From: an uncultured delta proteobacterium
Lineage (GTDB): Bacteria > Myxococcota_A > Polyangia > Polyangiales > Polyangiaceae
Direction of reading: 5' to 3'
Assembly (NCBI GenBank): GCA_903906315.1
Contig: CAIVJW010000214.1
Coordinates: forward strand, 1-64,000
DNA length: 64,000 nucleotides
The position numbers and the translations under genes were made by a program. Positions 36,335 to 47,617 of this stretch are shown here, one piece after another (position 1 is the stretch's first letter; every line of letters begins with the position of its first letter). The notes beneath the pieces are model-generated. The model did not search any database. It was not told the origin of the DNA and saw nothing but the letters and a program-made list of their open reading frames with translations.

Positions 36335-38745
36335 TCGAGACGACGATGGGCCAGGACCGATCGGCGATCGAGGCCGCGCGAGCGATCCTCGCGCGCCACG
36401 GGACGCTGCTCACTCAGGAGGCGTTCTCCGCCCTGCTCGACGCCCTCGCCGCGCGTCTCTCGGTGGCGCGTCTGAGCGTCGTGCTGCTCGAGGAGCCGGA
36501 GCACCTGCGGCTCTACGTCGGCGCCGGAGCCGAGGTGCCCCTCGCACCGGCCGGATCGCGCCTGATAGCCGGCGGCGTGGAGTGGCGCGCGGCGACGGGC
36601 CGCGGTGAGCCGTACGTGTGCGACGACACGCACCTCGGAGGCGGGCACGACCCCGCGTTCGCGGCCGTCGGCTTGCGATCGTATCGGGTGACCCCGCTGC
36701 GCGGCGCGGACGGCGGCGACGGGGTGATCGGCGGGTTCTTCGTCTTCTTCGCCCGGGCCGGCGCGGCCAGCGAGGCGCCGACGGCCGTGCTCGACGAGGT
36801 GGCCGCGCTCGTCGAAGGCAGCCTTCAGCGCGCGGTGCGGCTGGCTCGCGAGCGCCGGCTCGCGAGGATCCTCGAGACCTCGGGCGACGCGATGCTCGCC
36901 TGGGACGCCGACGGCGTCGTGACCGACGCCAACGCCGCGGCGCTCGCGCTGACGGGCCGGTCCCGGCGCGAGCTCATCGGTGCGAGCATCGAGGACCTGC
37001 TCGGCCACGCGCACGCCTCGGGGTCGACGCCGCACGGCGCTCGCCTTTCGCTCGCGTCGCGCGCCGGCGAGGTGCCGGTCTCGGCGACGATCACCGCGTT
37101 CGACGGCGACCCGAGCGTCGCAGGGCACGCGCTCCTGCGGGACGTTTCGGCCGTCGTCCGCGCCGAGCGCGAGGCTGCCGAGTCGCTCGCCCGCGTCCGC
37201 GAGCTCGAGGAGCAGCACCGCGCGCTGCTCGACGCCGCGCCGATGGTCATCGTCCGCATCGACCCGGCGACAGGCGATCTCGACTACTTGAACCGCCGCG
37301 GCGCGGAGCTCTTCGGCGTGGCCGTCGACGAGGCGCTCGCGACGCCGGGGTTCCTCCGCGACCGTCACGCCGACCCGGACGGCCTCGCCGCGTACGACTC
37401 CGCGCTCTCGTGCGCTCGGCGAGGCGCCGCGGCGCCCCCCTACGAGGCCCGGATCCGGGCCCGGACCGACGCGATCACGTGCCTGGTCACGCTCTACCCG
37501 CTGCGCGCCGAGCGCGGGAAGGTCGTCGCGATCGAGGCCACCGTGAAAGACGCGAGCTCGGAGCAAGCGGCCCGGTCCCGGTTGGTGTCGAGCGACCGCC
37601 TCGCGACCCTCGGCGTGCTCGCGACGGGGGTCGCCCACGAGATCAACAACCCCGCCGCGTTCATCGTGCTCGGCCTCGACATGCTCGATCGCCTCCTGCG
37701 CGGGCCCGGCGTCACGCTCGGCGACGCGACCTCCGACGCCGTCCGATCGCTCGGCGTCGAGCTGCGCGAGTCCATCCGTCGCATCGTCGACATCACGCGG
37801 GATCTGCGCCTCTTCGCGAGCTCGTCCGCCGGCGGCGAGGGCAAGCCGACGGTGGTCGACGTCAACCGCACGGTCGAGAGCGCGCTGAGCCTGACGCGCG
37901 GCAAGATCGTCGAACGCGCCCGCGTCGAAAGGCAGCTCGGCGACGTGCCGCCCGTGCTCCTGCCGGATGGCCGCCTCGCGCAGGTCGTCGTAAACCTGCT
38001 CCTGAACGCTGCGCAGGCCATCCCGCGGAGCGAGCCGGGCGACAGCCACGAGATCACGGTGGTGACTCGCAGCGACGGCCGGGTGGTCGAAATCGAGGTG
38101 CGCGACACGGGCGCCGGCATCCCGGCGGAGAACCTCGCCCGCATCTGGCAGCCGTTCTTCTCGACCAAGCCGCCCGAGGCCGGCACGGGCCTCGGCCTGA
38201 GCATCTGTCGCGAGATCGTCGAGCGGGCGGGCGGCGTCATCTCGGCGCAGAGCCCCGTGCCCGGCGCCGTCCCGCAGCGCGGCTCGCGCTTCGTCGTCGC
38301 GCTGCCTGCGGCCGGCCCGGAGTCCGAGGCGCCGCCTGCCTCCGCGCAGCCCTCGCGCAGCCTGACCGACGGCGGGCGCGTGCTGCTCGTCGACGACGAG
38401 CCGGCGCTCGCCCGCGTGCTAGCGGAGGAGATCGGACGCTTTCACGAGGTGGTCACGGCCCCGAGCGCGACGGCGGCCCTCGAGCTCCTCGCGCGCGGGT
38501 CGTTCGACGCCGTCCTCTGCGACCTCCAGATGCCCGGCATGTCCGGCGAGGCCCTCTTCGCCGAGGTCTGCCGTCGCGACGAGCCGCTTTCCCGGGCCTT
38601 CATCTTCATGACGGGCGTCGGCTTCGGCGCGCACGTCGAGCGCTTCCTCGAGTCGTCGGGCCGCCCCGTCCTCGAGAAGCCCTTCGCGACCGAGGACGCG
38701 CTCGCGCTGCTCGCGAAGGTCCTCCGCGCGCGCCAGGACCGCTAG
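36331..38745 (+). CDS. Hybrid sensor histidine kinase/response regulator
   Basis: An 804-residue soluble signalling protein. Domain order: GAF-like N-terminus (about 20-175), two PAS domains (about 180-290 and 300-410, the first with ILETSGDAMLAWDADGVVTDANAAAL), HisKA with the phosphorylated His436 in GVAHEINNPAAF, HATPase (NLLLNAAQAIP, DTGAGIPAENLARIWQPFFSTK, GTGLGLSI) and a C-terminal receiver (LLVDDEPALA, phosphoacceptor Asp731 in LCDLQMPGMSG, and Lys in VLEKPF). No membrane segment is seen, so the signal should be cytoplasmic. Its ATG at 36331 overlaps the stop of the membrane zincin-like gene, which may be its upstream or downstream partner. Confidence 0.9.
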   Translation: MIETTMGQDRSAIEAARAILARHGTLLTQEAFSALLDALAARLSVARLSVVLLEEPEHLRLYVGAGAEVPLAPAGSRLIAGGVEWRAATGRGEPYVCDDTHLGGGHDPAFAAVGLRSYRVTPLRGADGGDGVIGGFFVFFARAGAASEAPTAVLDEVAALVEGSLQRAVRLARERRLARILETSGDAMLAWDADGVVTDANAAALALTGRSRRELIGASIEDLLGHAHASGSTPHGARLSLASRAGEVPVSATITAFDGDPSVAGHALLRDVSAVVRAEREAAESLARVRELEEQHRALLDAAPMVIVRIDPATGDLDYLNRRGAELFGVAVDEALATPGFLRDRHADPDGLAAYDSALSCARRGAAAPPYEARIRARTDAITCLVTLYPLRAERGKVVAIEATVKDASSEQAARSRLVSSDRLATLGVLATGVAHEINNPAAFIVLGLDMLDRLLRGPGVTLGDATSDAVRSLGVELRESIRRIVDITRDLRLFASSSAGGEGKPTVVDVNRTVESALSLTRGKIVERARVERQLGDVPPVLLPDGRLAQVVVNLLLNAAQAIPRSEPGDSHEITVVTRSDGRVVEIEVRDTGAGIPAENLARIWQPFFSTKPPEAGTGLGLSICREIVERAGGVISAQSPVPGAVPQRGSRFVVALPAAGPESEAPPASAQPSRSLTDGGRVLLVDDEPALARVLAEEIGRFHEVVTAPSATAALELLARGSFDAVLCDLQMPGMSGEALFAEVCRRDEPLSRAFIFMTGVGFGAHVERFLESSGRPVLEKPFATEDALALLAKVLRARQDR

Positions 38746-38812
38746 GTCGAAGCGCCGGGGCGCGCCGTGCAGCCGTGCGCGCGGCGCCGCCCCCTCGGGC
38801 CGCGCCAGAGCG

Positions 38813-40593
<1,781 letters not shown>

Positions 40594-40597
<4 letters not shown>

Positions 40598-41919
40598 CGC
40601 GCTCCTCGCGGCGCGTCGCTCGCGCCGGCGTCGATTGCGCCGGCCTCGGTCGGGGCGGTTCGGGGGGTCACGATCCGGTCGGCGACGATGGCCGCGGCGT
40701 CCTCGAGCGGGACCTCGTCCTGCGTGCGGGCGGCGAGGTCCTTCACCGCGCACACGCCCCGCGCGAGCTCCGATTCGCCGAAGATCACGCAGAATCGCGC
40801 GCCGGCCGTCTCCGCGCGCCGCAGCATCGCCTTGAGCTTGCCGCCTCGGCCGTCGACCTCGGCTGCCACGCCGAGCTTGCGCAGATCGCGCGCGAAGCGG
40901 AGCGCCCCGTCGATGGCCGCGTCGCCCATCGGAGCGACCCAGCAGACCGGGCCACGTTCGCGGGCGCGGAGCGGCGCGACCGAGAGCACGCGCTCGATGC
41001 CCATCGCGAAGCCGATCGCGGGCACCTTCGGGCCGCCGAGGCCCTCGATCATGTTGTCGTAGCGGCCGCCGCCGGCGAGCGTGTTCTGCGCGCCGAGGTC
41101 GCCCATCGAGGTCTTCACCTCGAACAGCGTGCGCGTGTAGTAGTCGAGGCCCCGGACGAGCGTCGGGTCGACGACGTAGCGCACGCCGAGCGCGTCGAGG
41201 TGGCGCCGCAGGCCGTTCCAGTGCGCGAGGTCGTCGCCGTCGAGCAGCTCGAGGATCGACGGGCCGCCGAGGACCGCCTCGCGGTCGCGCGGGTCCTTCG
41301 AGTCGAGGATGCGCAGCGGGTTCTTGTCCAGGCGGCGCTGGGAGTCGTCGCTCAGCGAGGCGCGCTTGGGGGCGAGGAAGTCGAACACGGCCTGGCGGAA
41401 GCGCGCGTGCGTGTCGCCCGACCCGAGCGAGCTCACGTGCGTCGTGAGGTCGCTGATGCCGATTCGCTGGAAGAAGCCGACGACGAAGTCGATCATCTCG
41501 GCGTCGGCCACCGGGCCCACGTCGCCGTAGTGCTCGCAGCCGGCCTGCCAGAACTGGCGGTATCGGCCCTTCGCCGGGCGCTCGCCGCGGAACATGGGCC
41601 CGAGGTACCACCAGCGCGACACCGGCCGCTGCCCGGCGACGGCGTGCTCGACGAACGCGCGCGCGGCGCCGGCGGTGCCCTCCGGGCGGACCGTGAGCCG
41701 GTCGTCGTGCCGCTCGAAGGAGTACATCTCCTTCTCGACCACGTCGGTCGTCTCGCCGATCTGGCGCGCGAAGAGCTCGGTCGCCTCGATGACGGGAGTG
41801 CGGACCTCCGCGAAGCCGTGAAGCTCTGCGTGTACCCGAAAGGCGGTCTCCAGCTCCTGCCAGCGACCGACCTCGTCGGGGAGGATGTCGTTCATCCCTC
41901 TGACGGCGCGAACCTCCAT
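40594..41919 (-). CDS. hisS: Histidine--tRNA ligase
   Basis: This class II aminoacyl-tRNA synthetase charges tRNA-His. The 441-residue product has the expected length. The N-terminal VRAVRGMNDILPDEVGRWQ, motif 2 around YLGPMFRGERPAKGRYRQFWQ, the histidine-specific LVRGLDYYTRTLFEV and GGGRYDNMI, and motif 3 GFAMGIERVL are present. The anticodon-binding domain starts near GPVCWVAPMGD. The last about 30 residues (after ADRIVTPRTAP) are a low-complexity extension. The ATG at 41919 was chosen because the homologous N-terminus begins there; the open frame upstream is shadow. The coupled downstream gene is the FPLFY-repeat protein. Confidence 0.95.
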
Positions 41920-42306
41920 AGCAGCCGCGGGCTTATGGTCGGGGATGCGTGGGGGGTCAAGCGCAAGTCGGCCTCGCGTCACGCGAGGCGCGAAACCCGG
42001 CGAGCGGGTCGCGCGTGGCGGCTCGGTCGAGGCGTCGTCGGGACCGGCGGGCGGCGTGTGGGCGGTCGGCGCCCCGACCCTGACACGTCGCTCACGACGC
42101 GCGCACTCTGGCACAACGCAGTTCCTGCGAGGCTCGTTTCCGCGCGCCGTTTGGCGCATCGGCGCTGGCACGGAGCGTGATTGTCGGTGGCTGCGCCCCG
42201 CGACCCGCCACGTTCTCGGTCGGGCCGCGCGGTCCGCCACCCCTCGAGGGTTGCTCGTTCTCGTCCCCGGGCCGGCATCGCCGGCATTGCACGGAGGTCA
42301 CGCATC
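41920..42306. other. Divergent intergenic region without a gene
   Basis: This region of about 390 bp separates hisS (minus) from the beta-propeller lipoprotein (plus) and must hold promoters for both. ORFs across it are shadows. Two TGGCAC sequences (near 42111 and 42165) lack a properly spaced TTGC element, and no T-box-like leader was recognised ahead of hisS. Confidence 0.5.
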
Positions 42307-45300
42307 ATGGTTCGCACACTTCGACCCGGCTTCGCGGTCCTGTTCTCGCTCCTCGGCGCGGCCCTCGGCGGATGCACCGCGGAGACCGGCGCGACCGGGG
42401 GCACCCCGGGCGGCACGACGAACCCCGGAGGCGACGACTCGGGCTTCGTCTCCGACAACCCGTCGGGCTCAGGCGCCGGCAAGGGGTCGACCGGCACCTC
42501 CACCGACGGCGCGGGCGCGGGCGGAGCGTCGCCGGGCGCGGAGGGCGGCAACGCAGCGGCCGAGCGCGCGATCTCCGAGGCCGACATCATCCAGGTCGAC
42601 GGCGGCAAGCTCTACGCGCTGTCGCAGTACAGCGGCCTGTCGGTCATCGACATCTCCCAGAAGGACCACCTCAAGATCCTCGGCCGCTGGCAGTCGCTCG
42701 GCGTGCCCTTCGAGATGTACCTGCGCGACGGCATGGTCTACGCGATGTTCACCTCGTGGGGGCAGTACCTCTACGACGCGAAGGCCGACAGCTACAGCTG
42801 GGTCAGCTCGAGCCGCATCGAGGCCCTCGACGTCACGAATCCGGCCGATATCAAGCAGATCGGCTCGTACGACATGCCGGGCATGATCTCCGACTCGCGC
42901 ACGGTCGGCAACGTGCTCTACGCCGTGACGTTCGAGGACGGCTACTGCTGGAACTGCCAGCAGAAGCCGAACACGACGGTCACCTCGCTCGCCGTCGGCA
43001 ACCCGAAGGACATCCACGTCGTCGACCAGCTCTCGTACACGAACGCCGATCCGAACGGGTACGGCTGGTGGAAGCGCAGCATCGCCGTCAACCAGCAGCG
43101 CATGTACGTCGCCGGCATCGAGTGGGACGGCCAGGGCGAGGGGCACTCGACGATCCAGGTCGTCGACATCTCCGACCCGACCGGCAAGCTCGTGCAGGGC
43201 GCGACGGTCGAGGCCGCCGGTCAGATCGAGAGCCGCTGGCAGATGGACGAGCACGCGGGCGTGCTGCGCGTCATCAGCCAGCCCGGCGTCTGGTGGTCGA
43301 ACGGCACGCCGATCGTGCAGACGTTCACGGTCAACTCGTCGAGCGACGTCAAGGCGCTCGCGTCGCTGACGCTGAAGCTGCCCGAGCCCGAGCGGCTCCA
43401 GTCGGTGCGCTTCGATGGATCGCGCGCCTACGCGATCACCGCGGTCCAGAAGGACCCGCTGTTCACGATCGACCTCGCCGACCCGGCCAACCCGAAGCAG
43501 GCGGGCGAGATCGAGATGCCGGGCTTCGTCTATCACATGGAGCCGCGCGGCGACCGCCTCTACGCGGTCGGTTTCGATCAAGGCAACCCGGCCGGCTCGC
43601 TGCACGTCTCGCTCTTCGACGTGGCCGACCTCGCGAAGCCGACGATGATCGAGCGCGTGAACTTCGGCGGTGACTGGTCGAACCTCGCCGAGGACCAGGA
43701 CCGCATCCACAAGGCGTTCACCTTCGTCGACGACCTCGGCCTCTTGATGGTGCCGTTCACCGCGTACAACTACGACGCACAGGGCGGCTACTACGGCTGC
43801 TCGAGCTTCGAGAGCGGCATCCAGCTCATCGACTACGGCACCGACACGCTCGCGAAGCGCGGCGTCGCTCCGGCGAAGGGCTACGCGCGGCGCGCGTTCA
43901 TCCACGAGGACCGGCTCTTCGGCGTCTCGGACTCCGACGTGGCCACGTTCGACATCAGCGACCGCGATCAGCCGAAGACCACGGCGTCGATCCCGATCGC
44001 GACCAACGTCACGCAGTCCATCGTCGTCGGCGACAAGCTCGCGCGGCTCGCGTCCGACTGGTGGAGCGGATCCGCGCGCCTCGACGTCGTGCCGCTCTCC
44101 GATCCGGCGCGCATCGAGCCGCTTGGGACGCTCGACCTCTCGAGCCTCGACCCGGTCGGCGACGCGTGCTGGGGCTGGGGTTACTGGGTCAGCAACGCCT
44201 TCGCGACCGGCAGCACGCTCACGCTGGTGCGGTCCGGCTGGGACTACCAGGGCCAGAAGCCGGTCACGCGCCTCGACCTCATCGACCTGTCGAACGCCGC
44301 GGCGCCGAAGGCGATCGGCCACGTCGACCTCGACTTCAACGTGTACTCGTACGGGTATTACGGTGACGTCACCTCGGGCACCAACGTCGTGCAGGTCGGA
44401 TCGACGCTCGTCTTCCGCAGCGTGCCGAACCCGGTCTGGTACGACCCGAGCAACTCGACGCAGCTCGAGGACGCCGGGCTCGAGGTCATCGACCTCGCGA
44501 ACCCGCAGAAGCCGGTCCGAACGAGCGTCGCGCTCCCGTCCGGCTACGGGCACACGAACCTGATCGCGGACGGCCACGACATCGTCCTGTCGCACTGGGT
44601 CCCCGACGCAGTCGACCCGGCCAAGGTGCGCTTCTACGTCGACCGCGTCGATGTCTCGAATCCGTCCACTCCGGTCGTCGACGCGCCCGTGAACGTCCCC
44701 GGCGCCCTCGTCGCCGTCGACGGCCCCTCTGGCCGCGTCCTCACGCTCGACTACAAGCTGGTCGAGATCCAGAACGTGCGGCAGGACGACTGCTACTACG
44801 CCTTCGGCTACGGCGCGCGGTTCATCCCGGCCGACCCGCAGAACCCGGACTGGGCGAAGCCCGGCACCTGCTACGGCATGCACCGCACCTTCAAGCTCTG
44901 CGACGTCGACGCCGGCAAGGCTGCGCTGATCTCGCAGACCGACCTGCCCGACGGCGTCTGGCTCGGCAACCTGGCGCTCGGCGACGACCGCGTCTTCGGC
45001 GTGCAGAACCCGAGCTACGGCTACGGCTACTACGGCCAGGGCGACGGCGCGCGGAACTACGACGCGCCCGCCAACCTCGACACGCCGAAGCTCTTCGCGA
45101 TCGGCGGCATGCGCGACGGCAAGCTCCAGCAGGCGACGAAGACGCTCGCGGCGAACGAGTGGGTCTACACGGCGGGCGTGCTCGGCAAGAAGGCCGTGAC
45201 GACGGGCTACACGTCCCCGGCGATCGGCGTCTTCGACACGACCGACCTCGCCGCACCGACCTACGGCGTCGTCGAGCAGCTGCCGTCCTGGGTGTCGAAC

Positions 45301-45375
45301 GTCACCATCAGCGGCGAGTCCGCGATCTGCTCGATGAGCTTCTGGGGCGTGCGGACGGTCGACCTGTCGAACTGA
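42307..45375 (+). CDS. Lipoprotein with beta-propeller domain
   Basis: A 1022-residue lipoprotein: signal peptide with lipobox LGGC (Cys23), then a Gly/Ser/Thr linker (about 25-80). The rest is built of propeller blades of the Beta_propel family, with recurring patterns such as GGKLYALSQYSGLSVIDISQK, RIEALDVTNPADIKQIGSYDM, RLYAVGFDQGN and LAKPTMIERVNFGG. CWNC and paired Cys suggest oxidised disulfides outside the cytoplasm. It probably sits on the cell surface or in the periplasm; binding partner unknown. The ATG at 42307 gives the signal peptide directly. The gene ends in a strong terminator. Confidence 0.88.
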   Translation: MVRTLRPGFAVLFSLLGAALGGCTAETGATGGTPGGTTNPGGDDSGFVSDNPSGSGAGKGSTGTSTDGAGAGGASPGAEGGNAAAERAISEADIIQVDGGKLYALSQYSGLSVIDISQKDHLKILGRWQSLGVPFEMYLRDGMVYAMFTSWGQYLYDAKADSYSWVSSSRIEALDVTNPADIKQIGSYDMPGMISDSRTVGNVLYAVTFEDGYCWNCQQKPNTTVTSLAVGNPKDIHVVDQLSYTNADPNGYGWWKRSIAVNQQRMYVAGIEWDGQGEGHSTIQVVDISDPTGKLVQGATVEAAGQIESRWQMDEHAGVLRVISQPGVWWSNGTPIVQTFTVNSSSDVKALASLTLKLPEPERLQSVRFDGSRAYAITAVQKDPLFTIDLADPANPKQAGEIEMPGFVYHMEPRGDRLYAVGFDQGNPAGSLHVSLFDVADLAKPTMIERVNFGGDWSNLAEDQDRIHKAFTFVDDLGLLMVPFTAYNYDAQGGYYGCSSFESGIQLIDYGTDTLAKRGVAPAKGYARRAFIHEDRLFGVSDSDVATFDISDRDQPKTTASIPIATNVTQSIVVGDKLARLASDWWSGSARLDVVPLSDPARIEPLGTLDLSSLDPVGDACWGWGYWVSNAFATGSTLTLVRSGWDYQGQKPVTRLDLIDLSNAAAPKAIGHVDLDFNVYSYGYYGDVTSGTNVVQVGSTLVFRSVPNPVWYDPSNSTQLEDAGLEVIDLANPQKPVRTSVALPSGYGHTNLIADGHDIVLSHWVPDAVDPAKVRFYVDRVDVSNPSTPVVDAPVNVPGALVAVDGPSGRVLTLDYKLVEIQNVRQDDCYYAFGYGARFIPADPQNPDWAKPGTCYGMHRTFKLCDVDAGKAALISQTDLPDGVWLGNLALGDDRVFGVQNPSYGYGYYGQGDGARNYDAPANLDTPKLFAIGGMRDGKLQQATKTLAANEWVYTAGVLGKKAVTTGYTSPAIGVFDTTDLAAPTYGVVEQLPSWVSNVTISGESAICSMSFWGVRTVDLSN

Positions 45376-45417
45376 TCCGCTGACCCGACCCCCCGCGGCG
45401 CCCACGCCGCGGCGCGC

Positions 45418-45457
45418 TGCGCCCCGGAGGCACTGCTTCCGGGGCGCAGTGTCTTTT
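45418..45457 (+). terminator. Intrinsic terminator after the beta-propeller gene
   Basis: TGCGCCCCGGA (45418-45428) pairs with TCCGGGGCGCA (45438-45448), 11 perfect base pairs with a G-T wobble at the loop side, followed by GTGTCTTTT. The arrangement fits a Rho-independent terminator of the plus-strand gene ending at 45375. Confidence 0.85.
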
Positions 45458-45502
45458 CTGGGATCCTTCGCTTCGGCCGGGTCGTGCCCTACATGACCCG
45501 CG

Positions 45503-46747
45503 ATGGACCCGAAGAAGCCGAGCTACGTCGTCCGCCCTCCCACCGCCGTCCTGACGCGCGGCTTCGACCCGTCGCTGTCGGTCGGGTCCGCCCGCCCGGC
45601 GGTGTTCCGATCGTCGACGTACGTATTCCAGACGCCCGAGGCGGCCGAGCACGCATTCGAGTGCGCCCTCGGCCGCGCACACCCCGCGGAAGGGCAGCGC
45701 CCGGACCTCATCTACGCCCGCCTCTCGCACCCGAACGCCGAGATCGTCGAGGACCAGATCGTCCCGCTCGAGCCCGGCGCGAAGGCTGCGGCCGTCTTCA
45801 ACTCCGGGATGGCGGCGATCTCGACGTTCTTCCTCGCGAGCTGTCCGCCCGGGTCGACGTTCGTCTACACGACGCCCCTCTACGGCGGCACGCACCACCT
45901 TATCCACCAGTTTCTCGCGCCGCTCGGCGTGCGGGGCATCCCGGTGCGCGCCGGCGACACGGCCGCGCTCGTCGCCGCGATCGGGGCTGCCGAGCGTCTC
46001 CGCGCCGTGTTCCTCGAGTCGCCCGCGAACCCGACGCTCGTGATGAGCGACATCGCCGCCGCGGTGAAGGCTGCCCGCGCGCGCGAGGAGCCGGTGCTCG
46101 TCGCCGTCGACAACACGCTGCTCGGGCCCGCGTTTCAGCACCCGCTCACGCTCGGCGCCGACCTCGTCGTCTACTCGGCGACGAAGTACCTCGGCGGCTT
46201 CTCGGACATGCTCGCCGGCGTCGTGCTCGGCAGCTCGGAGGAGCAGATCGCGGAGCTGCGCGGCCTGCGCGGCATCCTCGGCAACATCCTGCAGCCCGAC
46301 GAGTGCTGGATGCTCGACGGCCGCCTGCCGACGGTCCACCTGCGGATGAACCGCCAGAGCAAGAACGCGCAGCGCATCGTCGAGGCGCTCGAGGGCCACC
46401 CGAAGATCGAGCGCATCCACTACCCGATGCTCTTCGACGACCCCGAGCAGGTCCGCATCCGCGACGCGCAGTGCGATTTCCCCGGCGCCCTGTTCTCGCT
46501 CGTGCTGCGAGGTGGCAAGGCGGCGGCGTTCGACCTCCTGCGCAACCTCCACATCGCCAAGAACGCGGTGAGCCTGGGCGGCGTCGAGTCGCTCGCGTGC
46601 CACCCCGCCACGACGACGCACTCCGAGATGAGCGCGGAGGACCTCGCGGCGAGCGGTGTCGTGGACGGCCTCGTCCGCTTCTCCGTGGGCATCGAGGACT
46701 ACCGCGACGTGCTGCGCGAGATCCGCGCGGCCCTCGATCTCTGCTGA
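45503..46747 (+). CDS. Cystathionine gamma-synthase family PLP enzyme
   Basis: A 414-residue fold-type I enzyme of the Cys/Met metabolism PLP family. PLP-binding features are YARLSHPNAEIVEDQ, FNSGMAAISTFF, LESPANPTL, VAVDNTLLGPAFQHPL and the Schiff-base Lys228 in YSATKYLGGFSDM. The C-terminal SLGGVESLACHPATTTH is characteristic. Members include cystathionine gamma-synthase, cystathionine gamma-lyase and methionine gamma-lyase. The exact reaction cannot be fixed. The long N-terminus before the catalytic domain (SYVVRPPTAVLTRGFDPSL) marks the subfamily annotated generically. It starts about 45 bp after the terminator of the previous gene. Confidence 0.9.
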   Translation: MDPKKPSYVVRPPTAVLTRGFDPSLSVGSARPAVFRSSTYVFQTPEAAEHAFECALGRAHPAEGQRPDLIYARLSHPNAEIVEDQIVPLEPGAKAAAVFNSGMAAISTFFLASCPPGSTFVYTTPLYGGTHHLIHQFLAPLGVRGIPVRAGDTAALVAAIGAAERLRAVFLESPANPTLVMSDIAAAVKAARAREEPVLVAVDNTLLGPAFQHPLTLGADLVVYSATKYLGGFSDMLAGVVLGSSEEQIAELRGLRGILGNILQPDECWMLDGRLPTVHLRMNRQSKNAQRIVEALEGHPKIERIHYPMLFDDPEQVRIRDAQCDFPGALFSLVLRGGKAAAFDLLRNLHIAKNAVSLGGVESLACHPATTTHSEMSAEDLAASGVVDGLVRFSVGIEDYRDVLREIRAALDLC

Positions 46748-46794
46748 CCCGTCCGCGCCCTTGTCGTCGAGGGCGCGCGCGATACGCTGACGGC

Positions 46795-47490
46795 ATGCAG
46801 GCGCGATCGGGATCGGCGCGGCGCATTGGGCGTGCCGCCCTCGCGCTCGCCACCTGCTGCGGCGCGATCGCTGCGCAGCCGGCCCGGGCCGACGAGCTGC
46901 CGTACGCGCTCGACGGCCTCCCGCGCGAGGCCGCGGCGGGGCCGTTCCGCTGCCCCGAGGTCGAACACGCCCTCTATCGGGGCACCAGCCTGCGCTACGA
47001 CCCGCCGGCGTTCGTCCACCCCGGCTTCCGCGAGAGGCTCGCGCGGTTCGAGGAGGTCGTGCGCGACGTGGCCGTCGAGACCTACGGTCGCGCCCCGCGG
47101 ACGGTGAGAAATCTCGGCACCTACGCGTGCCGTCGCATGACGACCTCGCCGGATTGGCTGAGCGAGCACGCATTCGGCAATGCGATCGACGTCGCCGGCT
47201 TCGACTTCGACGCGGCGCCACGCGGCGAGCCGCTCGCCGCCGGCCTCGACCGCGCCTTCCGTTCCGGCTTCGAGGTCCGCGTCCTTGCGCACTGGTCGGG
47301 CCGGCACGCCCACGCCGCCGTGCATGCGCGCTTCCTGCACACGCTCGCAGCGCGCCTGGTCCCTCGCGCCGACGTGTTCCGCGTGCTGCTCGGGCCCGCG
47401 TACCCCGGTCACAAGAGCCACTTCCACTTCGACATGGCGCCCTTTCGCCTCGTGCGCGTCTTCGAGGGCGACGAGGCGACCGAGCGGTGA
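46795..47490 (+). CDS. Extensin-like C-terminal domain protein
   Basis: A 231-residue exported protein with an N-terminal signal (RRIGRAALALATCCGAIAA, ending ARADE). The conserved core is RNLGTYACRRM, LSEHAFGNAIDVAGFDF, a central LHTLAARLVP and the final HKSHFHFDMAP, the pattern of the bacterial ExtensinC family (related to D,D-peptidase-like folds with His/Asp metal ligands). It probably acts on or near peptidoglycan; no enzymatic activity is proven for the family to my knowledge. The stop codon TGA at 47488 is the first of four inside a tandem 11-bp repeat. Confidence 0.88.
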   Translation: MQARSGSARRIGRAALALATCCGAIAAQPARADELPYALDGLPREAAAGPFRCPEVEHALYRGTSLRYDPPAFVHPGFRERLARFEEVVRDVAVETYGRAPRTVRNLGTYACRRMTTSPDWLSEHAFGNAIDVAGFDFDAAPRGEPLAAGLDRAFRSGFEVRVLAHWSGRHAHAAVHARFLHTLAARLVPRADVFRVLLGPAYPGHKSHFHFDMAPFRLVRVFEGDEATER

Positions 47491-47526
47491 TCGAGCGGTG
47501 ATCGAGCGGTGATCGAGCGGTGATCG
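47481..47526 (+). repeat. Tandem 11-bp repeat spanning the extensin stop codon
   Basis: The unit TGATCGAGCGG recurs three times in full at 47488, 47499 and 47510. A partial CGAGCGG precedes it and TGATCG follows at 47521. Because 11 is not a multiple of three, the repeated TGA falls in all three plus-strand reading frames. The array begins exactly at the stop codon of the extensin-like gene. Confidence 0.9.
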
Positions 47527-47617
47527 CGACGCGTCGGCGCGGCGGGCGAGGCGGGAGGGGGAGGGGAGGGGCGCGAGCGCCAGGCGTTCCGGCGCTCGCG
47601 GTGGGGACGATCAACGC

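Noticed and set aside
42105-42185. Sigma-54 promoter candidates (two TGGCAC motifs) before the beta-propeller gene
   Set aside because: Neither has GC at the required 10-base spacing from GG, unlike the good match at 50951.
41920-42306. T-box leader ahead of hisS
   Set aside because: No T-box consensus or specifier-loop arrangement was seen, and such leaders are not expected in this lineage.
47481-47526. Possible iteron origin or CRISPR fragment
   Set aside because: The 11-bp units have no spacers, there is no AT-rich region nearby, and no rep or cas gene is in the window.
45308-47614. 768-residue minus-strand frame opposite the cystathionine gamma-synthase and extensin genes
   Set aside because: No domain is seen and it is composed of Arg/Ala/Val shadow sequence. 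Both plus-strand genes have complete family motifs.
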